The notes below the pieces were generated by a model. The model was not told the DNA's origin, searched no databases, and was given only the letters and a program-made list of their open reading frames with translations. From JBLHOS01 sp047623825 (GTDB lineage Bacteria > Pseudomonadota > Alphaproteobacteria > Rhodobacterales > Rhodobacteraceae), in NCBI GenBank assembly GCA_047623825.1, contig JBLHOS010000014.1, positions 1 to 45,390 on the forward strand: a stretch of DNA of 45,390 nt. Reading direction: 5' to 3'. Positions 27,616 through 35,154 of this stretch are shown in pieces. Each line of letters begins with the position of its first letter. Within the stretch, counting starts at the first letter, position 1. Both the position numbers and the translations under genes were made by a program.

Positions 27616-28826
27616 TATATGCGCTCGATGATTGTGGCCGCACCCATACCAGAGGCTACACAAAGCGTGGCTAGACCGGTCCCTTTGCCAGTGCGCTCCA
27701 ACTCATCCAGTAGTGTGCCGATGATCATCGCACCAGTGGCACCCAATGGATGGCCCATGGCGATCGCACCACCATTGACGTTGACTTTGGCATGATCGAC
27801 ATCAAAGGCCTGCATGAAGCGCAGAACGACCGCTGAGAACGCCTCATTCACCTCAAACAGATCGATGTCAGAGATGGACATACCGCTATCGGCCAAGATC
27901 TTTTGGGTGGCGGGCACGGGGCCAGTCAGCATGATTGTCGGGTCGGTGCCGATTTTGGCAGTTGCTTTGATGCGTGCACGCCGCGTCAGACCGTATTTTT
28001 CGCCAAACTCCTTGTTACCGATCAAAAGGGCTGCTGAGCCGTCGACGATGCCAGAGCTGTTGCCAGCATGGTGGATGTGGTTGATCTTCTCAAGATGTGG
28101 GTACTTCATTAGGGCAATCTGATCAAACCCGGGCATCATCTCACCCATATCCTTGAACGCAGGCTTCAACCCACCCAGCGATTTCATATCGGTGGCTGGG
28201 CGCATGTATTCGTCATGATCCAGAATGGGCAGGCCGTTGCGGTCGCGCACGGTGATGATGGATTTGGCAAATCGGTTATCATCCCATGCGGCCTTGGCTC
28301 GCTGCTGCGAGGCGACGGCCAGCGCATCAGCATCATCGCGGCTAAAACCATATTCAGTGGCAATAATGTCGGCTGAAATGCCTTGGGGCACGAAATATGT
28401 GTCCATTGCGATGCTTGGGTCGGCGGCAATGGCCGCCCCGTCTGAACCCATCGCGACGCGGCCCATCATTTCGACGCCGCCCGCGATATAGCCCATACCA
28501 GCGCCACCTTTAATCTGATTGGCCGCTAAATTCACCGCCTCTAGCCCCGAGGCGCAGAAGCGGTTGATCGCGAGGCCGGGGATCCGCTCATCAAGGTCCG
28601 AGGCCAGAACGGCGGTTCGCGCAAGGCATCCACCCTGTTCACCAACCTGGGTGACATTGCCCCAGATCACGTCCTCAACGGCGTGGCCGTCTAGATTGTT
28701 GCGCTCTTTCAGTGCGTTCAGCGTAACTGCTGACAAACGCGCCGCGGTTACCTCGTGCAGGGCGCCGTCCTTGCGGCCCTTACCACGTGGGGTGCGGATC
28801 GCGTCGTAGATATAAGCGTCGGTCAT
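27615..28826 (-). CDS. Acetyl-CoA C-acyltransferase (thiolase)
   Basis: The 403-residue thiolase cleaves 3-ketoacyl-CoA in the last beta-oxidation step. The nucleophile is C91 (NRFCASGLEAV), with H359 in AMGHPLGATG and C389 in TLCVASGMGA completing the active site. The gene lies between a GST gene (four-base overlap at its start) and the cupin gene (one-base overlap at its stop). It is typically the FadA partner of the multifunctional enzyme encoded three genes downstream. An acetoacetyl-CoA-specific thiolase would look similar, but context favours a degradative role. Confidence 0.94.
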   Translation of the reverse strand: MTDAYIYDAIRTPRGKGRKDGALHEVTAARLSAVTLNALKERNNLDGHAVEDVIWGNVTQVGEQGGCLARTAVLASDLDERIPGLAINRFCASGLEAVNLAANQIKGGAGMGYIAGGVEMMGRVAMGSDGAAIAADPSIAMDTYFVPQGISADIIATEYGFSRDDADALAVASQQRAKAAWDDNRFAKSIITVRDRNGLPILDHDEYMRPATDMKSLGGLKPAFKDMGEMMPGFDQIALMKYPHLEKINHIHHAGNSSGIVDGSAALLIGNKEFGEKYGLTRRARIKATAKIGTDPTIMLTGPVPATQKILADSGMSISDIDLFEVNEAFSAVVLRFMQAFDVDHAKVNVNGGAIAMGHPLGATGAMIIGTLLDELERTGKGTGLATLCVASGMGAATIIERI

Positions 28827-29467
28827 GATGTGCTCCGATTGTCTTGGCCCACCGTCGGGGCAGGCATAAGGTCATAAGGGTGTTTCCAGCCGGGCGTGGC
28901 CGCGATGCGGTCCAACCAGGCGTCGATATGGGGGTAGGCCACGCGTTCAAACGAGAACGGCTCGGGATAATAGAGATAGCCGCAGCATGCGATGTCGGCA
29001 TTGCTCAGCGCACCGCCGACCAGCCAGTCGCGCGTCGCAAGCGTAGTTTCGAGGATTTGTAACGCGGCCGTAAGACGTCCTGTCAGAAAGGCGATGATAT
29101 CAGCGCTGCGTTTCTCGGCGGGCAGAAAATTCATGACAAAACGCAATGGGCCGGCCATGCCGCAGATCTTCTGATTGTCAAAGATGGTCCAGCGCAGAAC
29201 CTCACGTGCCTCGGCTGGGGTAACACCGCCCAGCTTGCCGGTCTTTTCGGTGACATAGTTTTGAATGACACCAGATTGTGTCAGCACTAGATCGCCATCG
29301 ACCAGCACTGGGACTTCGCCCATCGGATTGAGGGCTCTAAATTCTGGATTTCGAGTTTCGCCTTTGAAGAAATCGACAAAGACCGGATCCCAGTCCAGGC
29401 CGGCCAGTTGAAGCGACAGGGCCGCCTTATAGGCATTCCCGCTTTCCGAAAAGCAGTGCAGTTTCAT
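28823..29467 (-). CDS. Glutathione S-transferase family protein
   Basis: The 214-residue protein has a thioredoxin-like N-terminal domain (MKLHCFSESGNAYKAALSLQ, with Ser8/Ser10 as candidate glutathione-activating residues; GEVPVLVDGDLVLTQSGVIQNY with the cis-Pro and the QS pair binding glutathione). An all-helical C-terminal domain contains ALSNADIACCGYL, the N-capping box. It presumably conjugates or reduces electrophiles. Its four-base overlap with thiolase suggests it removes reactive by-products of acyl-CoA oxidation, which is inference. The ATG at 29467 matches the family start. The frame extends 16 codons upstream into a repeat region. Confidence 0.9.
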   Translation of the reverse strand: MKLHCFSESGNAYKAALSLQLAGLDWDPVFVDFFKGETRNPEFRALNPMGEVPVLVDGDLVLTQSGVIQNYVTEKTGKLGGVTPAEAREVLRWTIFDNQKICGMAGPLRFVMNFLPAEKRSADIIAFLTGRLTAALQILETTLATRDWLVGGALSNADIACCGYLYYPEPFSFERVAYPHIDAWLDRIAATPGWKHPYDLMPAPTVGQDNRSTS

Positions 29468-29502
29468 CGTCACAAGGCGTCCTCCCAGAAGCCAATGGAG
29501 CG

Positions 29503-29728
29503 GCGGGGGTTTCACACCCCCGCACCCCCGTGGAGTATTTCAACCAAGAAAAAGACACGTAACGGCTTGTTAAGGTTAATCGGCCACCTTCGTGTCACGG
29601 TACAGGCTGGAGAGCCGATGACCGTCCAAGGAAAAGGCATTCTGTTGCGTGGTGCAGCGCTCCTAAAAGGGAGAACACTTCGCGCAGCAGAATGTCTGAC
29701 CTCCCCCTTTTTCTTGGTTCAAATACTC
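29503..29728. repeat. Composite intergenic element bounded by inverted repeats
   Basis: A hairpin GCGGGGG/CCCCCGC (29503-29509 with 29517-29523) is followed by a 22-base sequence at 29533-29554 (beginning GAGTATTTC, ending CCAAGAAAAAG). That sequence recurs in inverted orientation at 29707-29728 with one mismatch. Between the copies lies a second hairpin: CATTCTGTTGCG (638-649) pairs with CGCAGCAGAATG (683-694) with one G-U pair, enclosing a small CTCC/GGAG stem (29660-29673). No coding frame is convincing. From memory, GAGTATTT...AAGAA(A/G)AAG strings next to C-rich hairpins recur in Rhodobacteraceae intergenic DNA, so this may be a dispersed repeat pair. Confidence 0.55.
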
Positions 29729-29758
29729 AATTTCCTTCCTTGGCCACGGTCAGCCGCT

Positions 29759-29971
29759 TCAGTTTTTTCTGTCTTCCAGTTCAGAATTGAACAGGCGTAG
29801 TCGGTGGATCAGATTGTCTTCATCGATCACGCTTTTCCAGTTTTCAAAAAGGAAGGAGAGAAATTCGCCTTCGTCCAGACCGGCCTCGCGGCTTAACAGC
29901 CGCAATTTGCGGTAACCGTCCTCGCTCATGGCCAGGTTCGTGCGGCGGGTTAGACGAAGGCGCTTGGGCAT
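29759..29971 (-). CDS. Small ribbon-helix-helix-like protein
   Basis: This 70-residue basic-to-acidic protein starts MPKRLRLTRRTNLAMSEDGYRK. A short strand (RTNLAM) precedes two helices (EDGYRKLRLLSREAG and DEGEFLSFLFENW), the order seen in ribbon-helix-helix DNA-binding domains of the Arc/MetJ/CopG class. The assignment is by pattern only. It begins 14 bases after the acyl-CoA dehydrogenase stop with AAAGGA upstream, so it is co-transcribed with that gene. It could be a local regulator, but no target is evident. Confidence 0.7.
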   Translation of the reverse strand: MPKRLRLTRRTNLAMSEDGYRKLRLLSREAGLDEGEFLSFLFENWKSVIDEDNLIHRLRLFNSELEDRKN

Positions 29972-29985
29972 CTCTGAGGCGTCCT

Positions 29986-31764
29986 TTAGAAATTTGCGGC
30001 GGCAAGCTCCATCACCGGCTCAGCGCCCGATTGGATCCGGACCAGATGCGTGGCAGTGATCGGCAGGGAGCGTGCCATGTAGAACCGGCCCGTTGCCAGC
30101 TTGGTCTCATAGAATTCGGTATCTGAAGCACCTGATTCAAGTGCATCATAGCTTACCTTGGCCATACGGGCCCACATGAAACCCAGAATGACCTGACCAA
30201 ACAGGTGCATGAAGTCATATGAACCTGAAAGGGCGTTGTTGGGATCTTTCATGCCTTGCTGCATGAAATACATCGTTGCGGTTTGCAGGTCTTTGGAGGC
30301 GGCTTTCAACGGATCCAAGTATCCGGCTTTGAGGCCTTCGTGTGCCTCGTTCTCTTCGATGAAGGATTTGACCATCTCAAAGAACGCCATAATTGTCTTG
30401 CCGCCGCCTTGGCCCAGCTTGCGTCCCACCAGGTCCAGCGACTGGATGCCGTTGGTGCCCTCATAGATCATCGTGATCCGGGCATCGCGGACGAATTGTT
30501 CCATCCCCCATTCGCGGGTAAAGCCAGAACCGCCGAGGGTTTGTTGAGCCAAAACCGTAGTCTCAAAACCTTTGTCGGTCAGGAATCCTTTGATCACCGG
30601 GATCAACAGCGAAATCATGTCTTCGGCGTCTTTATCTTTGGAGCGGTGGCCTTGATCAATCAGGGTTGCCCCCCATAATACCAGCGCGCGGGCACCTTCG
30701 ATAAAAGATTTTTGGTCTAGTAGGTTCCGGCGAACGTCTGGGTGCACGATAATCGGATCCGCAGGTTTGTCGGGGGCCACGGTCCCTGTAACGGCGCGGC
30801 CCTGCAGGCGGTCTTGGGCGAACCCAAGTGCGTTTTGATAGGCCACGACGCCTAGGGCATAACCTTGCAGGCCGACGCCAAGACGTGCCTCGTTCATCAT
30901 TGTGAACATGGCGCGCATGCCCTTGTGCAGCTCACCGATCAGGTAGCCGGTGGCTCCGTCATAGTTCATCACACAGGTTGCATTGCCGTGAATGCCCATC
31001 TTTTTTTCCAGGCCGCCGCAGCTAAGATCGTTGCGCGGACCAAGTGAGCCATCTTCGCTAACCAGAAACTTTGGTACGATGAAAAGGGAGATCCCTTTTA
31101 CGCCGTCAGGGCTACCGGGAATTTTTGCCAGCACCAGATGGATGATGTTGTCGGTCAGGTCATGTTCGCCTGCGGAAATCCAGATTTTCTGGCCGCTGAT
31201 CTTGTAGCTGCCATCGTCTTGGGGTTCTGCTTTGGTTCGGATCAGGCCCAGATCGGTGCCGCATTGCGGCTCTGTCAGGTTCATGGTGCCGGACCATGAG
31301 CCCTCAATCATATTTGGCAGAAACGTCGCTTTTTGTTGGTCAGTGCCGTGGATTGCGATCGCTGAGATCGCGCCGTGGCTAAGGCCCTGATACATGTTGA
31401 ACGCCATGTTGGAAGAGACAAACATCTCACCCACGGCAGAGTTCATTACATAAGGCATGCCCTGACCGCCATATTCAGGATCACAGTCCAAACCGATCCA
31501 TCCGCCGTCTTTCATCTTCTTATAGGCGTCTTTGAAACCGGTGGGGGTGCGCACAACACCATTTTCCAGCGTGCAACCCTCTTGGTCGCCGATGGGGTTC
31601 AAAGGCGCCAAAACTTCAGTGGCTAATTTGCCGGCTTCTTCCAGGATCGCAGCGGTGAAATCGCGATCAAGCTCATCGTAGCCGGGGATGGACTGCTCTG
31701 CGATCTTCAAGACGTCCTGCAGAACGAACTGAATGTCTTTGGTGGGGGCCTGGTAAGTGGGCAT
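29986..31764 (-). CDS. Acyl-CoA dehydrogenase, large C-terminal-domain type
   Basis: The 592-residue flavoprotein catalyses the first oxidation of acyl-CoA in beta-oxidation. It has the N-terminal all-alpha domain, the middle beta domain (NLTEPQCGTDLGLIRTKA and GQKIWISAGEHD), and the catalytic base E435 in MIYEGTNGIQSLDL. An additional C-terminal helical domain follows, characteristic of the roughly 590-residue subfamily that includes DmdC, the methylmercaptopropionyl-CoA dehydrogenase of Roseobacters. Whether this copy acts on fatty acyl-CoA or on the DMSP-derived thioester cannot be told by eye. It starts 12 bases after the MerR gene stop and is followed by the small RHH-like gene, so the three form one operon. 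Confidence 0.93.
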   Translation of the reverse strand: MPTYQAPTKDIQFVLQDVLKIAEQSIPGYDELDRDFTAAILEEAGKLATEVLAPLNPIGDQEGCTLENGVVRTPTGFKDAYKKMKDGGWIGLDCDPEYGGQGMPYVMNSAVGEMFVSSNMAFNMYQGLSHGAISAIAIHGTDQQKATFLPNMIEGSWSGTMNLTEPQCGTDLGLIRTKAEPQDDGSYKISGQKIWISAGEHDLTDNIIHLVLAKIPGSPDGVKGISLFIVPKFLVSEDGSLGPRNDLSCGGLEKKMGIHGNATCVMNYDGATGYLIGELHKGMRAMFTMMNEARLGVGLQGYALGVVAYQNALGFAQDRLQGRAVTGTVAPDKPADPIIVHPDVRRNLLDQKSFIEGARALVLWGATLIDQGHRSKDKDAEDMISLLIPVIKGFLTDKGFETTVLAQQTLGGSGFTREWGMEQFVRDARITMIYEGTNGIQSLDLVGRKLGQGGGKTIMAFFEMVKSFIEENEAHEGLKAGYLDPLKAASKDLQTATMYFMQQGMKDPNNALSGSYDFMHLFGQVILGFMWARMAKVSYDALESGASDTEFYETKLATGRFYMARSLPITATHLVRIQSGAEPVMELAAANF

Positions 31765-31776
31765 TGGTCTCTCCGG

Positions 31777-32178
31777 TTATTCCGCGGCGCTTTTGGTTAT
31801 TGTCACGCTTTGCAGCATGTCCTGGACAAGCTGCATTTGCGATTTGAGGTCGTCGATTGCGATATCAAGCTCTGCTCGCTGCAATTCCATATCGTTCAGC
31901 CGCATGCTTGCGAGGCCAAGGGTGCGGTCCAGCTGCGTGGCCTGTTGGTCGCCTTGATAGTAAAGATTGAGCAGTTGGCGGATCTCTTCGAGGCTGAAGC
32001 CGAACCGTTTGCCGCGCAAGATCAGTTTAAGCCGCGCGCGATCCCGCCGCGTGAATAGCCGTTTTTGGCCCTCGCGAATTGGAAACAACAGCTCCTTAGC
32101 TTCATAAAAACGCAAAGTTCGGGGCGTGACAGCAAAGGCGTCACACATCTCGCGAATGGATAGGGTTTCTGTGGTCAT
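31777..32178 (-). CDS. MerR-family regulator (first copy)
   Basis: The 133-residue protein has a winged HTH (SIREMCDAFAVTPRTLRFYEAKELL, then a wing with REGQKRLFTRRDRARL) and a C-terminal helix likely to form the dimer coiled coil (about 85-125). It lacks the cysteines of metal-sensing MerR proteins. Members of this short type (LiuR-like) control branched-chain amino acid or fatty acid breakdown. Its gene leads the operon with acyl-CoA dehydrogenase, so autoregulation together with that enzyme is likely. An ACGT-rich operator candidate lies upstream. It is clearly similar to the second MerR gene at 32354-32728. Confidence 0.93.
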   Translation of the reverse strand: MTTETLSIREMCDAFAVTPRTLRFYEAKELLFPIREGQKRLFTRRDRARLKLILRGKRFGFSLEEIRQLLNLYYQGDQQATQLDRTLGLASMRLNDMELQRAELDIAIDDLKSQMQLVQDMLQSVTITKSAAE

Positions 32179-32242
32179 AACGATTTAAACTCAACATTTA
32201 TGCTCACCGCGACCGAACGAGGCGCCATACAGCGAGTTCTAC

Positions 32243-32280
32243 AGTATAAGTTGACGTGCACGTAAGCGAAACGTCACGTC
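32243..32280 (-). promoter_or_regulatory. MerR-type promoter and operator for the acyl-CoA dehydrogenase operon
   Basis: TTGACGT-GC-ACGTAA at 32251-32265 is a near-palindrome centred on the perfect ACGTGCACGT. On the minus strand it sits between TGACGT (32271-32276) and CTTATA (32245-32250), which are 20 bases apart, the long spacer expected for MerR-activated promoters. A further GTGACG lies at 32275-32280. As I recall, LiuR-like MerR sites read TT(G/T)ACGTnnACGTAA, which matches. No experiment supports it here. Confidence 0.45.
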
Positions 32281-32353
32281 ACTTCTGACCTGTCGAGAAT
32301 CGGCTGAGAATAGTGGTGGGTTAAGGTCGTTATATTCCGCGGACGTCGACGGA

Positions 32354-32728
32354 TCAGTCGGCGCTAACGGATCGAACATAATTTCGCAGGCTGTTCAGCT
32401 CGGCCATAATTTCATCTAATTCGCGGCGTCTGTTGGCCAGTTCGGCCAATTGGTGGTCGGCCATCGCGACCCATGCGATGTTTTGCGTGCGACCTTCAGG
32501 GTCGGCATCATAAAGCTCCAACCATTGCCGGATCTCTTCCAGTGAGAAGCCAAACCGGCGACCGCGCAGGATTAAGGTCATTCGGGCAACCTCACGCGGG
32601 CCATAAAATCGCGCACGGCCTTCGCGTACCGGTCTTAGTAATTCAATGTATTCATAGTGGCGCAATGTTCGCGGCGTGGCGTCAAACCGCGCGCACATCT
32701 GTTTAAAGTTTAACCGATCGTCTGTCAT
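32354..32728 (-). CDS. MerR-family regulator (second copy)
   Basis: The 124-residue protein parallels the neighbouring MerR: HTH NFKQMCARFDATPRTLRHYEYIELL, wing REGRARFYGPREVARM, the shared core LILRGRRFGFSLEEIRQWLELY and a C-terminal coiled-coil helix. The two likely arose by duplication and may have diverged in operator preference, since their upstream repeats differ (ACGT-type against TGCAA-type). The gene is divergent from the first thioesterase gene across 135 bases. Ligand and targets are unknown, with fatty-acid metabolism the likely field. Confidence 0.92.
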   Translation of the reverse strand: MTDDRLNFKQMCARFDATPRTLRHYEYIELLRPVREGRARFYGPREVARMTLILRGRRFGFSLEEIRQWLELYDADPEGRTQNIAWVAMADHQLAELANRRRELDEIMAELNSLRNYVRSVSAD

Positions 32729-32750
32729 TCAGAGCCCCCCCGCCCTTTTT

Positions 32751-32782
32751 TAGAATGTGCAACAGGTGCGGCCAGATTGCAA
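32751..32782 (-). promoter_or_regulatory. MerR-type promoter with inverted repeat in a 20-base spacer
   Basis: On the minus strand TTGCAA (32777-32782) and ATTCTA (32751-32756) are exactly 20 bases apart. The arms TGCAA (32758-32762) and TTGCA (32777-32781) form an inverted repeat across the interval. The geometry suits autoregulation by the MerR protein whose start codon is at 32728. The same site could act on the divergent thioesterase gene. Confidence 0.4.
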
Positions 32783-32863
32783 AGCATGTTCCCTCTTGCA
32801 CCTTGGTGCTGGCCTAGGGATAGCTAGCGTATTCGCCGGAAGACGGCACAAAGGAGTGGCCAA

Positions 32864-33310
32864 ATGGCGATCACAGCCGAACAAAAATCCAAGATGATCC
32901 ACCAATTCATTGACGCATTGCCGTTCTCAAGGGCGCTGGAAATGACGTTGGAGGAGCTGGGTGATGGTGTTGCCACGATCTCAATGCCCTATTCGGAGGC
33001 GCTGATCGGGGACCCGCAAACTAAGGTGATCCATGGGGGGGCGGTTTCAGCCTTGATGGATACCTGCGGAGGTGCGGCAGTGATGTGCTATGGCGACGTG
33101 ATCATGCCGACAGCGACCCTTGATCTGCGCATTGACTATATGCGTCCAGCGACGCCGGGACAGCGGATTACTGCGCAAGCGACATGTTATCATATGACCC
33201 GGTCGGTGGCTTTTGTGCGGGCATCAGCCTGGGATGAGGATGAAGCACGCCCGGTGGCAAGTGCTGCAGGTGCATTTACCATTGAGCGACCCAAAGAGGT
33301 CTCATCATGA
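32864..33310 (+). CDS. PaaI-family hotdog thioesterase
   Basis: The 148-residue protein has the hotdog signature: IGDPQTKVIHGGAVSALMDTCGGAAV, in which HGG...D/T supplies the active site, followed by strands TLDLRIDYMRPATPGQRITAQAT. It probably hydrolyses an acyl-CoA thioester, of unknown chain specificity. AAAGGAG precedes the ATG. The next hotdog gene overlaps its stop by four bases (ATGA). The gene is divergent from the second MerR gene and may share its control region. Confidence 0.9.
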   Translation: MAITAEQKSKMIHQFIDALPFSRALEMTLEELGDGVATISMPYSEALIGDPQTKVIHGGAVSALMDTCGGAAVMCYGDVIMPTATLDLRIDYMRPATPGQRITAQATCYHMTRSVAFVRASAWDEDEARPVASAAGAFTIERPKEVSS

Positions 33311-33819
33311 GCCGGTCCCGGCCCGAGCCGGTACAAGTGGTCAAACAGCGGCGTGATGCGGCCCTGAAAGCGCTGGTCGACGGGGTTCCCTACATCAAGT
33401 TTCTGAATATTGAGTTTGACCGGCGTGGTGATGAGCTGACGGCTGTGATGCGTTTTGATCCCAAGATCATCGGTAACCCATTGCTGCCCGCGATCCATGG
33501 CGGGGCGACGGCGGCGTTTCTGGAAACCGCAGCGATCATAGAGATCAGCTGGCAAATGTTGTGGAATGATATCGAAAGCGGGGTGTTTGAGGCCGGTGCG
33601 CTGGATCCGGTCAGATTGCCTCGATTGCCCAAGACTATCGATTTCACGGTCGACTACCTCCGCTCTGGCTTGCCGCGCGATGCGTATGCGCGGGCGCGGG
33701 TCAATCGCAGCGGGCGGCGGTATGCCAGTGTGTATGTTGAGGCATGGCAAGATAATCGCCAAAAGCTATTTGCGTCCGCAACGGGGCATTTTCTGATGCC
33801 GACGAAAGAAACCCCCTAA
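33307..33819 (+). CDS. Second PaaI-family hotdog thioesterase
   Basis: The 170-residue protein repeats the hotdog pattern (NPLLPAIHGGATAAFLETAAII, then TIDFTVDYLRSGLPRDAYARARV) with an N-terminal helix rich in Lys and Arg. Compared with its upstream neighbour it carries an insertion around residues 80-100 (NDIESGVFEAGALDPVRLPRLPK). Adjacent, translationally coupled hotdog genes can give heteromeric enzymes, so the two may work together. It is followed immediately by the MATE gene, whose GTG start abuts its TAA. Confidence 0.88.
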   Translation: MSRSRPEPVQVVKQRRDAALKALVDGVPYIKFLNIEFDRRGDELTAVMRFDPKIIGNPLLPAIHGGATAAFLETAAIIEISWQMLWNDIESGVFEAGALDPVRLPRLPKTIDFTVDYLRSGLPRDAYARARVNRSGRRYASVYVEAWQDNRQKLFASATGHFLMPTKETP

Positions 33820-35154
33820 GTGAGTGTAATCAACACTCTGGATGTGCCGCTTAGCCATCGCCGCGTTCTAAAGATCGCTATTCCGATTGTGTTGTCGAAT
33901 GCGACAGTGCCGATTTTGGGGGCGGTTGATACCGGTGTTGTTGGCCAATTGGGGGCTGCGGCGCCTATTGGGGCAGTTGGCATTGGGGCGATCATCCTTG
34001 TGACGGTTTATTGGATTTTCGGCTTTTTACGGATGGGTACGGTTGGTCTGACCAGCCAAGCGTTGGGCGCCAAAGACAGTGCCGAAGTGTCGGCATTGTT
34101 GACGCGCGTTCTGATGATCGGGGGGGCAGCTGGTCTGGTCCTGATCATATTCCAGATCCCGATCTTTTGGGCTGCATTCCAGATCTCACCTGCCAGTGCT
34201 GAGGTTGAGGGGATGGCGCGTGACTATATGCAGATCCGGATCTTCTCAGCCCCGGCTGCGATTGCGATTTTCGGTATCACCGGCTGGTTGATTGCGCAGG
34301 AACGTACGACTGCTGTCTTGTTCGTTCAGCTCTGGATGAATGGCGTGAATATCGCGCTGGATGTGATCTTTGTGCTTGGCTTTGGTTGGGGCGTTGAGGG
34401 CGTGGCAATCGCCACCTTGATCGCGGAATGGAGCGGGCTGGCGCTGGGCCTGTGGCTGTGTCGGGCGGCCTTTGGCGTGCCGGCATGGCGTGACTGGGTA
34501 CGGGTCTTCGACAAGGCGCGGCTGTGGCACATGGCGGCGGTCAACACTGACATCTTGATCCGGTCTGTGCTGCTGATGGCAGCCTTTACATCGTTCTTGT
34601 TCCTTGGCTCAGATTTTGGCGATGTGACGCTGGCCTCAAACCAGATCTTGCTGCAATTTCTCTATATTACGGCCTATGCAATGGACGGGTTTGCTTTTGC
34701 CGCCGAAACTCTGGTGGGGCAAGCTTTTGGCGCACGGGCGTCGCAGTCGATCCGGCGCAGTGCCCAGATGACCAGCATCTGGGGGTTGGCGATCTGCATC
34801 ATTTTATCGGGGGCTTTTGCGCTTAGCGGAGGCTGGTTAATCGACGTTATGGCAACCGCGCCTGAGATCCGGGCCGAGGCGCGGATCTACCTGCCTTGGA
34901 TGATTGCGGCACCATTGATGGGCTGTGCGGCCTGGATGTTAGACGGCATCTTTATCGGTGCGACCCAAACCCGTGACATGCGCAACATGATGATCATTTC
35001 AATTGTGATCTATGTGATTGCAGCCTTCGCGCTGATCCCGCCATTTGGCAATCACGGGCTGTGGGCGGCGTTGCTGATTTCATTCATAGCGCGTGGCGTG
35101 ACGTTGGGCCTGCGTTATCCGGCGTTGGAGCGTGCGGCGGCGGCGGCGACTTAA
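33820..35154 (+). CDS. MATE-family (DinF-like) efflux transporter
   Basis: The 444-residue protein is strongly hydrophobic with about 12 transmembrane segments in two homologous halves. The first helices contain IAIPIVLSNATVPILGAVDTGVVGQLG, typical of the DinF branch. It would export organic cations or other small molecules by H+ or Na+ antiport. The start is a GTG directly after the thioesterase TAA, implying re-initiation by terminating ribosomes. Its substrate is unknown. Co-transcription with two thioesterases hints at disposal of a free acid or related compound, as inference. Its stop codon overlaps the convergent pyrD stop (TTAA serves both). Confidence 0.9.
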   Translation: MSVINTLDVPLSHRRVLKIAIPIVLSNATVPILGAVDTGVVGQLGAAAPIGAVGIGAIILVTVYWIFGFLRMGTVGLTSQALGAKDSAEVSALLTRVLMIGGAAGLVLIIFQIPIFWAAFQISPASAEVEGMARDYMQIRIFSAPAAIAIFGITGWLIAQERTTAVLFVQLWMNGVNIALDVIFVLGFGWGVEGVAIATLIAEWSGLALGLWLCRAAFGVPAWRDWVRVFDKARLWHMAAVNTDILIRSVLLMAAFTSFLFLGSDFGDVTLASNQILLQFLYITAYAMDGFAFAAETLVGQAFGARASQSIRRSAQMTSIWGLAICIILSGAFALSGGWLIDVMATAPEIRAEARIYLPWMIAAPLMGCAAWMLDGIFIGATQTRDMRNMMIISIVIYVIAAFALIPPFGNHGLWAALLISFIARGVTLGLRYPALERAAAAAT

